From positions 62,001 to 126,000 of the forward strand of contig CAJQUW010006815.1 in the NCBI GenBank assembly GCA_907163375.1: a DNA stretch of 64,000 bases. The letters are read 5' to 3'. Every line of letters begins with the position of its first letter. Position 1 is the stretch's first letter. Of this stretch, positions 1 to 15,000 are shown one piece after another. The translations under genes and the position numbers were made by a program. Under the pieces are notes generated by a model. It searched no databases, was not told the origin of the DNA, and saw only the letters and a program-made list of their open reading frames with translations. This DNA comes from Prostheceraeus crozeri (lineage: Eukaryota; Platyhelminthes; Polycladida; Euryleptidae).

Positions 1-3000
1 CTTTCCATCATTGAATCGTTTTTCCAGTGTTTGCAAGACACCAAGACCACTTCGTGGCTTTCTGTCATCAACTTCAAGAAAATCTGAGTATTCATAGGTT
101 CCGGGACCAAGCTTCCGTTTCTGTAATAAAATGAAAAAATAATACTCGTACGAGTATGTATGAATTTGCCGTGAATATAGTATTCTCTCTCTCTGTACAT
201 TGCTGTATATATTTTCATTAACTTCCACAATGTTTCTTTCGCTTCAGCATAATTCGAAAGCTTTCTATAGAGATGCATATTGCGCTCATATGAAGGCAAA
301 TATTTCTTCGACGATATTTTATGATGAAGATTAACAACCATGTTGACTCCTTCCAAAAATCTCGTGCAAGACAAATGAAGTCAAAACAGCCAAAATTGAG
401 CGACAATGAATTAATGACATGGGACAAAGCTGAGGTTTACAAGACTCGTCTGGAAATGCGTTTATTCTGCTTGACAAGAATTGAAAAGGAGCTTCTAAAT
501 CATTGATTCAAATTATTAATTATCCAAGTTTTGCATAAAATGTGGTTTGTTATGACACTGATTGTACAAGGTGTCATCATCAATCATGTGCGCAAACAAG
601 CAGCTCGATTTGATAAGGTCTTCTCAATGAAAGTAATTTTCCTGCATATCTTGCCGATTTGTTTGTGTAACATGGCTTTACAAAAAGATTTTTTGAATTT
701 CCAGTCATAATGGAATTCGCTAGGTAAACGGAACCATACCGATAACATTCGTGGTAGTAAATTTTCTTTTCAACAATGATGTAAGAATTGTCTTTTAATT
801 TTCACTTTTTCCATAGTCTCATATTCTTTGATCAAAGTCTTATAGATAAGTCTACTTCTTTTGCCACATGGATCAGTTAGATATGGATCATTTTTTAAAT
901 ATCGATAGTAAGGAACCCAAGTACTTGTAAAATGTCTTTCTTTGCTGTAAGCCTTGATATACTTCGACCAGCTCTTTGGTCATCGTCAGAAGAAAGGATT
1001 TTATAGGGTGACACAATTGAAAATTCATGCATGAAGAGAAGCATAGAGAAATACATATAATGACAAATGATGGGAACCGTTGAGTTCGAAGGAAAGGAAG
1101 GAAGTGGGCCTCTATGATCTATGTTCTGTATTGTCCATAAAATCAAATATGAAGTAGGCTACACAAAGCAGGAACAACGGAGGCACACTCAAGGTAAGTG
1201 TTACACACATAAAAAGTCTGAGAGGGCTTCTGGTTAAATTGTATTTAATGTGTTGAAAGAAATAAGAGTGAAAATTTTCACAACGCTTTGCTCATCGCAT
1301 GTTGAGCATTTTCAAGGGTACATGTAAAAATAAATGAAGAATATCACGATAAATTTTGCAGGAAGCTCTTCATCATGAAAATCGAAAGCGAGTACGTGAG
1401 TGTCATCGCCCTTCATTATCTGATCCTCTAAAGTTCTTTAAAATTTTTCTTTTTATAACCGCAATAACATCCTCTCCTTAAGTACATTATCAACTAAAAT
1501 CGCAGGATTGTTGAGGTCAATGGAATCGGAATTCTGGAATCTTGTTCGATGCAATTATCGGAATAATTCGACATTTAATGACTCTCAACTGGTGTAAATT
1601 GAAGTGTTTGCAGATTTGATTTACCATCATATTTGAGGAAAATAGCTGCCAGATTGTCATATGTCGACAATTTGATTTCCTCGCCCATCGTAAAATGATG
1701 GAATGAGGCTCTTCAGCCTTGTTAAGGAAAGTTTTTGACATTTTCATGCACATGAGAAATAGAAGAAAATTATCAAACATATTTCATTGTCAATATACAC
1801 GTCACCTAAGGACGTAATTCATCCTTCTCATAGCAGAAAAGAGTTGGATAACAATAAATGCATTGGACTTTCTCCAGAGTGCAGTACCTAGAATATTTTG
1901 AAAGTCCATGCATATCGACAAATATGATTTCCAACCCCTCTATAGTCATAAGTTGTGAGTCTAATTGGTTCACTTGAAGTAAGACTACGATCAATTAGCC
2001 GCTTTCAGAAACTAACAAAAACATATTCAAGAGGCAGCTGCATAAATGAGGCTATCGTCTATGATGACTAATGAGGACATGATGGAGCTGGGAATATCTG
2101 CGGGTGATGCTCAGGACCGTTCTCGATGGAGAAGTCTCACATCGTCCAACCCTCAACAGAAGAGGAAAAGAAGACGTTAAAAGGAGAAAGTGAAGTAAGT
2201 AAGTCTATGATGACTAAATAGACATAACTTAATTAAGTCATTCACTAATAGTCGTGGAATGTCCGCCTATCATAAAATGCCTATCTTAAGTTCCCTGGAA
2301 CTGAAGTTGAGTGAAGCTATCTAAAGTTGACTAGAATTGACTCAAGGCTGCGACATCGCCAGAAGAAGTAAGTTGGTACTTGAATGACCAATAAATAGCT
2401 ACAAATTCAGCATGCGACTGCTTTTAACTCAGCGACTAGGCTGGACTTTTTCGTAACAAATGTTTAATTTTTCGTGCAGATTTTCACTTTTTTGCATTTA
2501 AAGACACCGAAATTAGCATTTCATCGGTCCTTTTATACGCATTTTGTCGTCACTATCATTACTTACTCACTCACTCAGTGACTCCCGTTTCACGTCCGTT
2601 GAGCCCGTCGAACAGGTTGGACGATTTTTTCCAAATTGCGCGTCTCCATTTAACTCGATCGTTGGCGAGTGAGGGTTGGAGGTTCAGGATCTTCATATCT
2701 TCCGTTACTATTTAGAACCACGTCTCACAGGGTCTGCCGATCGATCTCTGTGCATTCGCCTTTCGACGTGACCGAACCAGCGGAGCCGCAGACGACGCAA
2801 AATGCACAACAGCTACACGACGAAACACACGTCCTATCCATTACCGAACACCTCACACTACATACAAAACAGCTTTTAAACGAAGCAAAATCTCAACACC
2901 ACCCTCTTCATCTCCTCACACAACAACCACCACCTCTCAGACAACAGAACCCCATAATTTTCAGCACAGGGACGTACCCCCACCCACACAGTCACCCAAG

Positions 3001-6000
3001 GCAACAAAAATCTGCTGCTCAAACAAACACAAGCACAAACAAAACAGCAAAGTCATTAACGCAATCCTTCCACAGTTCACAAATCAGAACAAACACTCGA
3101 CAGACATTAAAAGAACCCTCATTAAAAGAATGCTTTCACAATATAAACCCCTCTGTCCACTCTTCACCTCTTTGTCATCTATGCAAATCTCAACCGCACA
3201 ATACAGAACACCTCTTCTCCTTCACACACATACACGCGACGCTCACACCATGGGATCTGTGGGTTGCCCCATAGGTGATCGAAGCTCCTCCGCCGCTGAG
3301 AGCGGGCAATTGGCCGCCCAACATCTGAAGGCCCCCTGGACCCCTCCCAATGGCAAGGTGAGGATGCGTTGACACCACGACGCAAAATACAGCTAATGTC
3401 CTCTTGGCCCAATTTCCCTCCTTCTTCACTCTTTCGATCACTAAGCCTGACTCGCACATTCTTCCTATCATGGCATTGTCGGTCATCTGAAGCTTTTCCT
3501 TGTGGTTGGTCTTAATTGCCCAGTTTTTCACTTCCTTCATCAGTAGGCCTATATCTTAATTTGGGGATAAAAAGTCAAGAATGCCTATATGCTGTCGAAT
3601 AAACATGCCTTGCTTGATGATCTGTCAGCGTCAGGTATGTAGCTGTATTTGTCAAGCTGATGAAACCATCTGTCAATTAATATAAATTTGCCATTCATTT
3701 GACATAGAGCTAAAAGCTCATGAATGTATTTCAAGTTTGACAATCGATTGCTTGCCTCATCAGAATCCAGTTTCACGGCAATTTTCATAGAAATTAGTAA
3801 AATAAATCATTAGGAATTCTCTCGCATCTTCTGATTGCGAAGTAATGGAAACTTCTCAGACTCTGAATTCTAATCATAAAAGGTAAATCTGTTATTGAAT
3901 ATCGTACAGTCTGAAACTAAAAGGAAGATTATTATTCGGTAAAGTTAATCAAATGACTATTCAAATCATTCAAAGATCATAAATATATATTTTTCTCTAC
4001 AGACCTACAATTTGTGTCTAAAATTCAATGAAAAAATTTGACCCAGAAAAGATCGGAGCATGGAAAATTTGAGGGGGGGGGGGCAGCCCCCTATCCTACG
4101 ACACTAAAAATCGCCCGGTCCTGATAGGGTTAAGCAAGAATGTGTGAATGAAGCGTTGTTGTGTCAAATCGTGCCTATAGAAATAAAAAGTGTCAGCATT
4201 AATGTACTCGTCATCAATTTTACTGTAACTAATCGCATTACTGCACCCAGCTCGCAAGAATCAAAGTTGGCAGAGTGGTAGTCAATTATTTATCAATTTA
4301 TGTCACCTGTGTTTACTCTCAAACAGACAATTTAAATATCTATGTTCCATATCTGTTTTCTCACGCTCAGTCATGATTCATATTATTGGACTATTCCGCG
4401 CTGTCGATGCACGCATTAGTATGGAGAAAGCTATGTACAGCGTTGTCGACTGAGCGCGCTGTAAGAGCTTGGATTCTGTGAAAGTGATTCATAACTAACA
4501 TCACCTTGGTTGAATACAGACACTTGCTGCAGACGAAGGATGGTTTTTTAACTTACCGTAGATCATTCGCGGGAAACAGCATATTAATTACGTAAAAGTA
4601 ATTACCGGTATATCACCTTTAGGCATGAATAATTTCAATATACCACAACAGAATTTAATGACAAGAAATGAAACGTATAGCTGTGTCTCACAAACCTGTT
4701 CGCGCTTCAATTCCCATTGATCTTTGTACAATAAATGAGGTATTGCAGCCAAACGACTGACCTCATACGCACGTTGCCAACCGGGTCCAGATGCCTTTTC
4801 TCCTAAATTCTTTTCACTGAAATCACTCGTCGTGGTGATGACATCATAATAGCCAGGTCCAAGTTTCTAAAATGTAAATTCATTTGCTTCAGAGCCTTAC
4901 ATGACAATAAATTTATCATTAGTTGTTAATAGGCAAATAAAAACACCATTATAACGTTAGAGCTATATGACAGTGTGAAATTCTAGTGTTAGAAAGCGAT
5001 ATATCATACCAAACGAAAGGATTCGGAGTCGTCCTTGAAATACAACATCCATGATGAGCTATATGTTACATAGTCTAAATAAATAGTTTGAAAGTTAAGG
5101 CTTACTATATAAAGATACAATTAGTGATGAAAGTTGGCTATGACAAAGAAATGTGAACCCATTATGTCTGTTTGAAAAAAGTAATTGTTGTAGTTATGGA
5201 AGGGGGGTTCGTAAAAAGACGCGTATGACACGGTGATGTAGCAGGTAGGATGAATGATTCATAAATCCGTTGAACAATATTAATTTGCCTTCTTTATACA
5301 TACAAGTACATTATATTCATCCGAATTTCGAAAGCATGTCAAAACATCAGGGACCACATCAAAGCAATGAAGAATAACGTTAACTGATATAAATGTGGAG
5401 TTTTGTTTAACTTCGAATATATTTTACAACATTTATTTAATATTATATTATGTGTTTATATTATATTTACATTACATTTAACACATCGTTGAGAATAATT
5501 GTTAAAAAATTATTGCTAAGAATAGACATACTCGTATTTAATAATTATTGTAATACGAGCATTGTGAAGAATTTGGACAAGGAAATATGGTTCCATCAAT
5601 CGAGTGAACCATTCGCTAAGTGAATCGTGAAATTCCCATTAACTTCCTCTCCATTTTGTTGTTCATGGGTTTTATGTTTAATTCTCGCCTACTTTAGCAG
5701 TAGCCGTACTTTAGCAGTATTACCTTAGCAGTAGTTTCTTTTAAATTAGTTATCTATAGATTCTATGTGTACTGTACTTTGCCATCTCGTTCCATCTGAC
5801 GGTGTTCACTTCTGGCATGATATTCTAATGTATGGATTTGCATGTACCTGATGCTGGTCGCCTGGTGCGTCCGAAAGGTCTCGTCTGAATACAGCAAACT
5901 TTTATTGGCAACAAGGATTTCTCTCAACCTATATAGTAAATACATTTCGTAGCAACATCTCAGTTTCTCATTTATTCAGAGTACGATGGGGCTTACATGA

Positions 6001-9000
6001 GCTTATTGCAATATCAATAATCTATATGCCTACAGCTACAATGCATGATGCGTATTTCCTATTGCGAGTACGTATTATTAGATGTTGATTTTATTCCTTT
6101 AACTTGATTTCCTTTTATGATCATCTGTCACATGATAGTCGCGAATGCATAAATTTGAAACTGTTGTAACTGGAGGAATGGCAACTTTGATGAATCAGCT
6201 CAGACATGCATGTAGTTGTCTGAACAGAAGAGAGAAGCCAACTACAGGTGAATCAGAATCTGTGATTTTACTTAATTTTTTAAAAAACAGATGAGGATTG
6301 AAATCATTTGCTATCATTCGTGTACACGACTGTTACCCTAAAGTTAGAGGATGCTGACATTATTTTAGCATTGACGAAGTCTGTGTAATGCTCAAAAAAA
6401 TTTCCAATATTCCCGTAAATTTACATAATATACAATATACAAACCCGAAGAATTTCCACCGAAGTTAAGTAAGTTTAATAATTGGGTGCGGTCTTGGATT
6501 AAATGCTTTGCAATTAACTTACGAAATTGTTTGTCGTATAAAACATTGTGCAAACACAAGTAAGATATACATATTTCCGGGTATTCAAGTGTGAGCTAGA
6601 GGTGCGAATGCATAGCGGGTCCACATTGTTAATGAAAGTCTCGTTATATAGTTCCAAGAAATAATGTCAGAAATTGGTGTTAAGTAGAGTTGAACGGAAT
6701 AAATAATAAGACGACAAGAAATATATGAATGAAATAGCATATCTACATACTAAAGATGTTAGACCTAAGAAATAAAATTAATTTAGATATTTTCTGTTAC
6801 TATCAAATCTGAAAGAGATAACAAAAGTTAAATGCAATACCATGAAAGAATTTTGATAATTACAATACGAAAATATCACACGCTAAATTCAAACGGATAC
6901 ATACAACATTTACAAGTAGACCTTTGCCATTTTCAGAACATTATTTTCAAGATGACGGGAGTGATAGACTAATTACTAATGAGCTGTATATGGTTGCACG
7001 GGCTTATGTTTTATCGCTTTATTGCAGCTACTCAGTGGTGTACTATTTAAGATAGGAACAATGTCAATAACGTTGATCATAGTAATAGCAGCAACAATGA
7101 TAAATATGAACAATATATTCAGAGCAAATTTCTCGGTAGAAAAGGATATCTAGTCTTTTCCTTTTGAGATCTGAGTGTCGATGACCCATGTCAGTCGACT
7201 ACACCCAAACAATTACATGTATATTATGAACAATTAGATCAAATAAATTGAAGTAATTCACATGACTGAAGATGCATTTGTAAGTGAATGTCAAAAGCAT
7301 TTACTTTCCATAAAAGCGAATATTTGTTGAGCATTCAGTCGTGTATTCTGCTTCAAAATCAATTAATGCAGCATGACAGTAAAATGATCAGTTTAAGTCA
7401 TGAACCAGAATAAAAAATTTTTTAGCGTCTTCGAGCATTGATAACATCTCTTCTGATAGTTATGCAAGAAAGGCAACCAATTTTGAACTCGAACAGTATT
7501 GGTTGTCGATTTAATTATATGTCAGTAAAGCAAAAATAATTGAGAAATTCAATTTATGAACTTTTCAACTCACAGTATCTACCGAGGTATGACCAACTTG
7601 TGTGAATGTACCAGGAACCTTCCTGTTTGGATGAACACCTGAGATATCGAATCTGAAATAATGAGGAGAAATAATTGACTTTCCATAGAATCATTAATCA
7701 CAATCAGATTGTCAAATGATATAAGATACACGTGAGCTAGAGAAACTTGTGCACTATATAAAGGTTGTTAAATATGAAATCTGTGAATTTTAAGATAGAA
7801 GCAGTAAACGCCAACCATCATGAAATATTACATGTTTTCTCGGATGTTTGCCATTTTAATGACAATTGATTTGCTTACAGAGAGAAGAAAATCATTCCTG
7901 AAAGGAAATGAAATTGCTACTCCAAAGAAATGCAAATTTCCGTTGTTTGATAATTGGATCCAATTTAGCAACATGGAGAATATGGTGATCTACATTAGTA
8001 TGTTAATTGCACTGTCACATTATGTTTTCAGTGGCAAAGTATTTGGATTAAAATTTTATTTCATATTTTACTGCAACTCTTTGTTACAAGATGTGTTAAC
8101 ATGGAACAACCACAGTGTCTTGTATGCTCTACTTACTCTGGACATCATTTTAGTAGAATGCTTCGCGGAAAAGTGCAATGATCAGATACTTACCACAAGA
8201 TGGATAAAGTCTATGTTTAGAATTCAGCTATCATGGGTCTACTTAATGGCAGCGATAAAGAAATGTGATCAAGATTGGATAAGTTGTCAATCTCTCCCAT
8301 TTTATGCTGACCACTGGGTTTTTAATTTTGTTGATTGGATTTTATATCCCTTCGAAAAAATTATTAAATCAAACGCGAGAGTAATATTCCTTCATGTTGG
8401 AGGTTTATTCGTCGATGGTTCTCTTCCTTTCTTACTCAATTGTAAAAAATGTCGAAAAATTGGCTTAATATTGAGTTACAGCTTTCACATCATGAATTCG
8501 TTCATGTTCAGAATTGGAATGTTTCCCTATGTAATGATTTTGTCAAATATATGGTTCGAAAAATCATCTGATATCAAAAGAGCAATTTCTTTTCTAGGAA
8601 AATTTTCTTCAAAAATTCGGCAGTTTTCATCTTTGGAGCTTAAATGCAAACTGACGGTCAGCGGTACGTCAAAACTGACAAAAATAACCGTTCTCTTTTA
8701 TAGTGTACTTCAAATCAGTTTGCCGCACATTCATTATGCTTTGCCTGGTTTACAGTCTTGGCGCGGCAGTCTCTATGGAATTTCATGGGATATGATGGTT
8801 TACCAATGGCGAGCAGCAAAATCTTCAGCCAAACTAACTTCGATAATCGATCAATCGGATATCTATATCAATATCGATGCCTTTGTAGACAGACATCAAT
8901 ATCGATGGAAATTTCATCCTAAGACAATACAGCAACTATCTAAATGTCTTAAAAATAGTTTTGTGGCAGAGATTGGGATAGCACCAAAAAATTACACTTT

Positions 9001-12000
9001 TAACTTAGATTTATGGCTTTCAATCAACGAAAGACCTTTCCAGCAGGTAATTGATTCAAATGCGAATTTATGGGATGAAAATGGTTGGCAATGGACAAAA
9101 TCAACGTCTTGGATGAGAGCATTATCAGAGAATAACGCAAATAAGAAACTATTCACGTCTTCCTCATCACTTTTTGAGGGTACACCAGGACAACGGATAA
9201 CGTTCTACAATAATCACGGTAATGATGGAAAAAGATCATTCATCAAAATCCAAAAGGGTGCAATCAAAATCGTAAGTGCAGGAAGTATACTATTGATTAC
9301 ACTTTTGCATGTGAAGAGATACCAACTTCCTGAAGGAAAAATTACCATGTTCATTGTACCACCACAACACGCCTTGTTTGAGCTTAACGAGTCGTAGTGC
9401 TCTGACAGACAAAAAATGTGACACAAAATGTATATGTCAATTTATTCAGCACACATGCACAGTAACTAGTGAATACATATATGCTCTGTATGAATTTCAT
9501 TTCTGTCTTTAGAAATTGAAATGTCTCGTCAACGGAAACCTTGAGAGAATTATTGTCATAAACTAACCCTATTTTCTCGAATATAACTAGCGGATTACAG
9601 CTTTTAACACTTTAAGTGCTTAGTTCTTTTGGGGTCGGGTTACAGTAATTTTGAACATTGATGATGAGGCGGAATAAAAAAGGCAAAAGTAGAAGAAAAG
9701 ATGATTCCGACAAGGACAACGCACTTGAGACGTCGGTGTAGTAAGAAGTAAAACCAGAAGCCTTTGTTGAGTGACGATGCAGCATTGGCAACTTCGTTTT
9801 TTTATTCGGTCTTTATCGATTAGTTGAGCTATTAGCGATTCCATAATCTTTTTGAAGAAGATCAAGCGCCATACAAGTTTATCGGTTCAGTCGGTTCAAG
9901 TTTATCAAAATGAAAAAGGAGAATATGCTTCACGGTCGTTCAATTCCAAGTTTTAAATTAGATTTGTAACAGAAGCGAAATTTGTAATCTGAAATTTGCC
10001 AGGTGGTCATTTTCTACAAACCCATGACATCGGTTTTTTTGCCTACCAAGAGAGGTAAACACATTTTAATTATCATCATCACTTTCAATTTTTTTCGATG
10101 AACAACTTTATGTATTCCCACAGTGATCGATGTTTCATCATATGTATGCTACTATTTCTGCCTACTTCCTTGTCATTTCTTCGTTATATTCGAAATATTT
10201 TTTTCCATTGAGCAAACTGGCTCATTATTCGTCAATTAAAATTCTAAACGTGTCATAAAACTACTGTTTATTTTCCATTGTTTCAAATACAAAGTTGATC
10301 AAATGAACAATCTCTGTAACATCCATGTATAGCTATAGGCAAACTACTAAACGCATAATGGCAGTTTCGAATTATAAAAAAATTGGTAGCAAGTAAAGGC
10401 AACAGTAGAAATTTTTATTTCATTCTCGTACTTTTCATACTTTAACCTAGGAATTAAAAGATCGAGAAGTATATTTCCTTCTTGTTTTAATGCCTATGTA
10501 GGAAAGTCAACAATCCCTGTGCATGAGATAACAATGAAAATGTATCTCTTTAACAGGTGCTTCTACTCTATGATGTTTGCAAGAAATACTACAGTGGCAA
10601 CAAAATAATCTTGAACATGAGTTATGTTGACTAGTTAAAAATCAAGAACTGATGATAAGACCAACCAAAGAGAGCGGAAGATACAAAGACTGTCAACTCG
10701 TGTCCTACTTAGAAACAAGTGTACAATCTCGGAGCAAAATATTTATACGGGATTGTACACCTTGAGAAAGCACTATTAGATTCATGCAGATTGCGGACTT
10801 GCGGTTTCTATCTACGATTTTGCCTTTGTATACTTTAATATTGATTAAATAGGCGCACTGATTCCAAATGGCAATAAAAAAGCTGATCATCATTTATAAT
10901 TACGAATGTGAGCAATTTCTTTAGTCATTACATCATTTTTTTAAAAAATAAACTTTTACGTCATATGCACTTGCACTTGCACAACATTTTCTCGCTCACT
11001 TCATTTAAACACCGACTACATGATCAAGAGAGATGATTAGATGAATAACAAAACAGTAGACAAGCCTACCGAAACTCTAACGAAGTTATACTTGCATGAA
11101 TGTCTGCTTGAAATATCATTTCAAAATGTACATGTCATTCAAGGTGCCATCGGTGATACGACTTCTGACTTTCGAAGCAAAGGTCCCAGTGACGTTGAAG
11201 GCAAGCTCGCACTCCACGCTAGCTGTTGGCACAGAACGAAGCCATCTTGCCACAAATGATAACAGCTTACCTCGGACCTTTGTTACAAGAAAACGATCTA
11301 ATTCCTTTCGCACGACGGATTCCGTGGCCGATTTGCGCTTTAGAAAAAGAATGGGAAAATGTTGTGTGCATTTTGTTTTTCCTTTGCTAGTAATTTCGTA
11401 ACTAAAGACTGATGGATGAAGAAGTCAATCCTCAAAAACCTTGGGATTTTATGATCGAAAATCCCGGGATTTGAATCCCGAAATTTTTGAAAGATCCCCA
11501 GATCCGGGATTTCGGGATTGTACACCCCATTAGAAACTAAGGATATACATGATCAGTATCAAAACAACTATGACAACTCCTTCTTTCAATGTATGAAAAT
11601 CGTTCGATAGCTCCATTGAGAACAAATTAGATGTTTTCTAAAGTTTTCTATACAGAGATGACGTTATCCGTCTTTGAGGTCAACTCTTGAAAAATAATAG
11701 TTATTAACAGCTATTTTAGATAACGCTGAAGTCTCATTGGAAATGTACAGTAGATTCATGATGCGTTTCGGATTCATAATTGACGAACAATTAAACAACT
11801 TACTCAACGAAAAAAATGTCTAGAATATAACGAAGAGATGACGAGGAAGTAGACCTAAATCTATAAGTGATTAAGTTCATCGAAAAAAATTGGAAGTGCT
11901 GATCGCAATAAAAATGTGCGTATCTCTCTCAGAAGGTTAAAATATCAATGCGATAGGGCTCTCAAAATATGAACACCGTGTAAATTTCAAGTGGCACGCA

Positions 12001-15000
12001 ATTGTTTATCCTATCCGCTTAACCCATCAATAGAGTGGCTATTTTCAAAAGTTGAAGGTTTTTAAAAAAAGTTTAGACACAATTTTCGAGCGTTCTAGTC
12101 ATTATAGAGATTAGGAGAGGCGCGATTAGAATCGCCCTGGTCTAATTTTTGAATTAATTTCTAATTTGCTAATTTTTTCTAATCGGGTCAAATTTTTGAC
12201 GCTGTCAAAACAACTTCGCAACACTGACGCAAAAATCTTTCCGTCTTCCTCATCTCCTATGGGCCAGTCGTGAAGTAAAGTATGCTTTCGTTATGAGGTC
12301 GCACCAAACATAGTTAACATAATTTTCTGCTAAAACAGAACATAAAATTTTGAAATAATATACACCAAATTAAGAAATCGCAATATCAGTCTATCATTGC
12401 AGTATGCATGAGGACAATAGTTTCATGAAAAAATGAAAGATTAAGAAAGAGGAAATCAAGTTTAAAACGAAAGATAAGGCTCATTGAGAAGAAACATTAC
12501 AATTTCTTTCAATATTAAATGCCTATTATCTGAGTAAAGAAAATATATGGCATTTACCGTGAGTTAGAGAATAATGAGCTCCATCTTTGAGGCCAAAATT
12601 TTCAGAATGTGTGGGTGTCCGTGAGAACCGCTGACACATGAGTGTAACCATGTAGTTAAGCTACGTGTATCTAGACGGTGTCTCAAAAGTCATTCATCTT
12701 GTGATGAAATTTCATGCACTTCAGGAGACGTGAAGTCACACAATTTTCATTAAGTTTCACTAATGTTTGAGATAACAATCTGTGCAGCTCATGACACAAA
12801 AGTGTCCATGTCTCAAAAATGTGTAACCTAGTTTTCTTTCATGGAATGTAGTCGCTCACACGAATATACATAGACAATTCACAGAATTTCATTGGAGGAA
12901 ATAGGTTAAATATTTTCTCTAAATACTAAACGATAATCTTCATTCCAACCTCTTAGTATAATATGCTTCTATGCTGCTCCATTTTGCGACAGCATACTGC
13001 GTCATCGCATTAGGCTTAATAGTGAATAGAATTTCTACCAACAAACAATTTTCGGGACGTTGGATTGGTCAAATTTCGGCAACACATTCTAACAATTTAA
13101 CTGATCTAACCCCTCGACCATTTTATGAGAAGTAGCAAGGCTGATGCCTATTTAGACAAACCAACAAAATGACAGAAACCCTTCCAGTGCAAGTGCTTCG
13201 CAAATGTCATAACTAAGAAGCACTTTGTTAAACAATGAAAATCATTATGTAAAATTGTCTCTTCAAAGTTGCCAATTCCTTTCAAGCAATGAATATTTGC
13301 ATAAAAAATCCAGGAATAAGAACGTCCGATAACTACACGTCTCCTACTATGCATGTAAATAAGAACAAATTTCGCAGAAAGACTCATAATCTTGAAACAC
13401 ATTACTTCAAAGATCCGGTTCTGACTTGGGGTCATCTTTACTTAGTTGAATATGTAGCCTGAAATATTTCATAGCTTGAGCTGTTTCATCAAGTCATTCA
13501 TCACGAATTTTGACAAAGGAGATCCTACAACAACTAAGAAAGACAAAAAACCATGCGTTTCATACCTTTTCAAAAGTAAAGTTGATTATAATAGACTAAA
13601 TACACGGCGACATGATGACCATTATTGTATTGCTATGGTGACAGCTATCACACAGTGAGATACTTTTGACATGAATATACAGATTTCGTGCTTGCCAATT
13701 GTTAGTTACGTAAACATTTATAACTACAAACCATGGTTTGCTTTCAAGTGACTGAAATAGAAAACGATAGATCTATCGTTACACATCATCTCATTCATGT
13801 TAACTGCTAGATTATTTCTGATTGATCCTGTATGGACGAGTTCATAGCTATTCTACAAAATTCGCAATAACAATACATGAAAAATTGTTCCGATTAGCAT
13901 GCAATAATTATCAGAATTGTTATGTAACTAGGGAAAAGATTAAAAAATGAACCCCCGGAATTTACTGTTTTCGTTGGCTCACATCAAGAGCATCGCATAT
14001 GACATCAAACTAATCTGTTAAAAAATGGATCTTGATCTCTGATCAGTACAACAAATCATTAAGATAATCAAGCTGGTTCATGCTTACTTGTAGGGAAATG
14101 CATACCAAAGCAAACTTTTACAATTCTACTCGGTGATCAAATTTTGGATCCATTTGTCTCCTAGTCAAATCTATGTCAGATTCGATGCTTTTGAATTGAG
14201 CCAGGAAATTGCGCATAACAAGTGCAAAAATTGAAAATGCAAAATATCGAACATTGCCTACAGGCATACGTATTAGAATACTTGCAGTTGCCTGAACCTA
14301 TGTTAACAAGTTAAGCCATCGTTTCATGTTCAAACATTAAGAACGTTTATGTTCAACTTCAGAATACGGAGATCGTGAATAAAAAAAAATCTAAAAATTC
14401 CAAGCACATCCGCAAACGCGAGTGTGTTCTACTACATTAGTGTGAATTACTGTTCCATAATACTGGTAATAAATCTTAATTTGATACTTCATGATCTTCA
14501 AAGCAGAATATCAGCCAATATGAGCAAATTTGATTGTTCAATTTATGGAACTTTTTGCCAACATTGGAAATGTAGCACAAGATTTGATTACATTGATACA
14601 TATGTTTGAAAGGACGGAAAAGGACACGCGAGGTGTAAAAAAGACGGAAAGAACGGAAAAGAGCGAAATCATGAATTTCATACACTGGATTAGATTAAGC
14701 AAAACTGGTCGGCAAATATTGCTGCTCTTATCAAGGATCTATCATCTATCAATTATCTATCATGTCATCTGAAACCTGATACAAAAAGGTCGCATGACTT
14801 CATCATCGTCATCGCTACTTGACAATCCTGCACGGCATGTAGCCGATACAAAATAGGTCTGCGACTAAGAGTGAAATAGCTTAAAAACATCACAGGACAT
14901 CAGTCCAAATTATTCAACTTTATTATTCAATATCATTGAACATACAGGTGAGTGCATCATGTGTCACAGACGTTTTCTTTCGCTCCACTGTTATTGCTGT

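Larger units (their letters stand above)
121..4695 (-). other. Intron 3 of the SHIPPO-type gene
   Basis: It lies between the GTTTGT donor at 4,695 and the TTACAG acceptor ending at 121. It holds three LINE ends, listed separately (about 2,048-2,200, 2,570-2,770 and 2,780-3,378). I see no exon in the rest. A run of ten G lies at about 4,073-4,082. Confidence 0.6.

Noticed and set aside
3130-3540. Several overlapping frames around a LINE end
   Set aside because: They are alternative frames of the C-rich LINE fragment.
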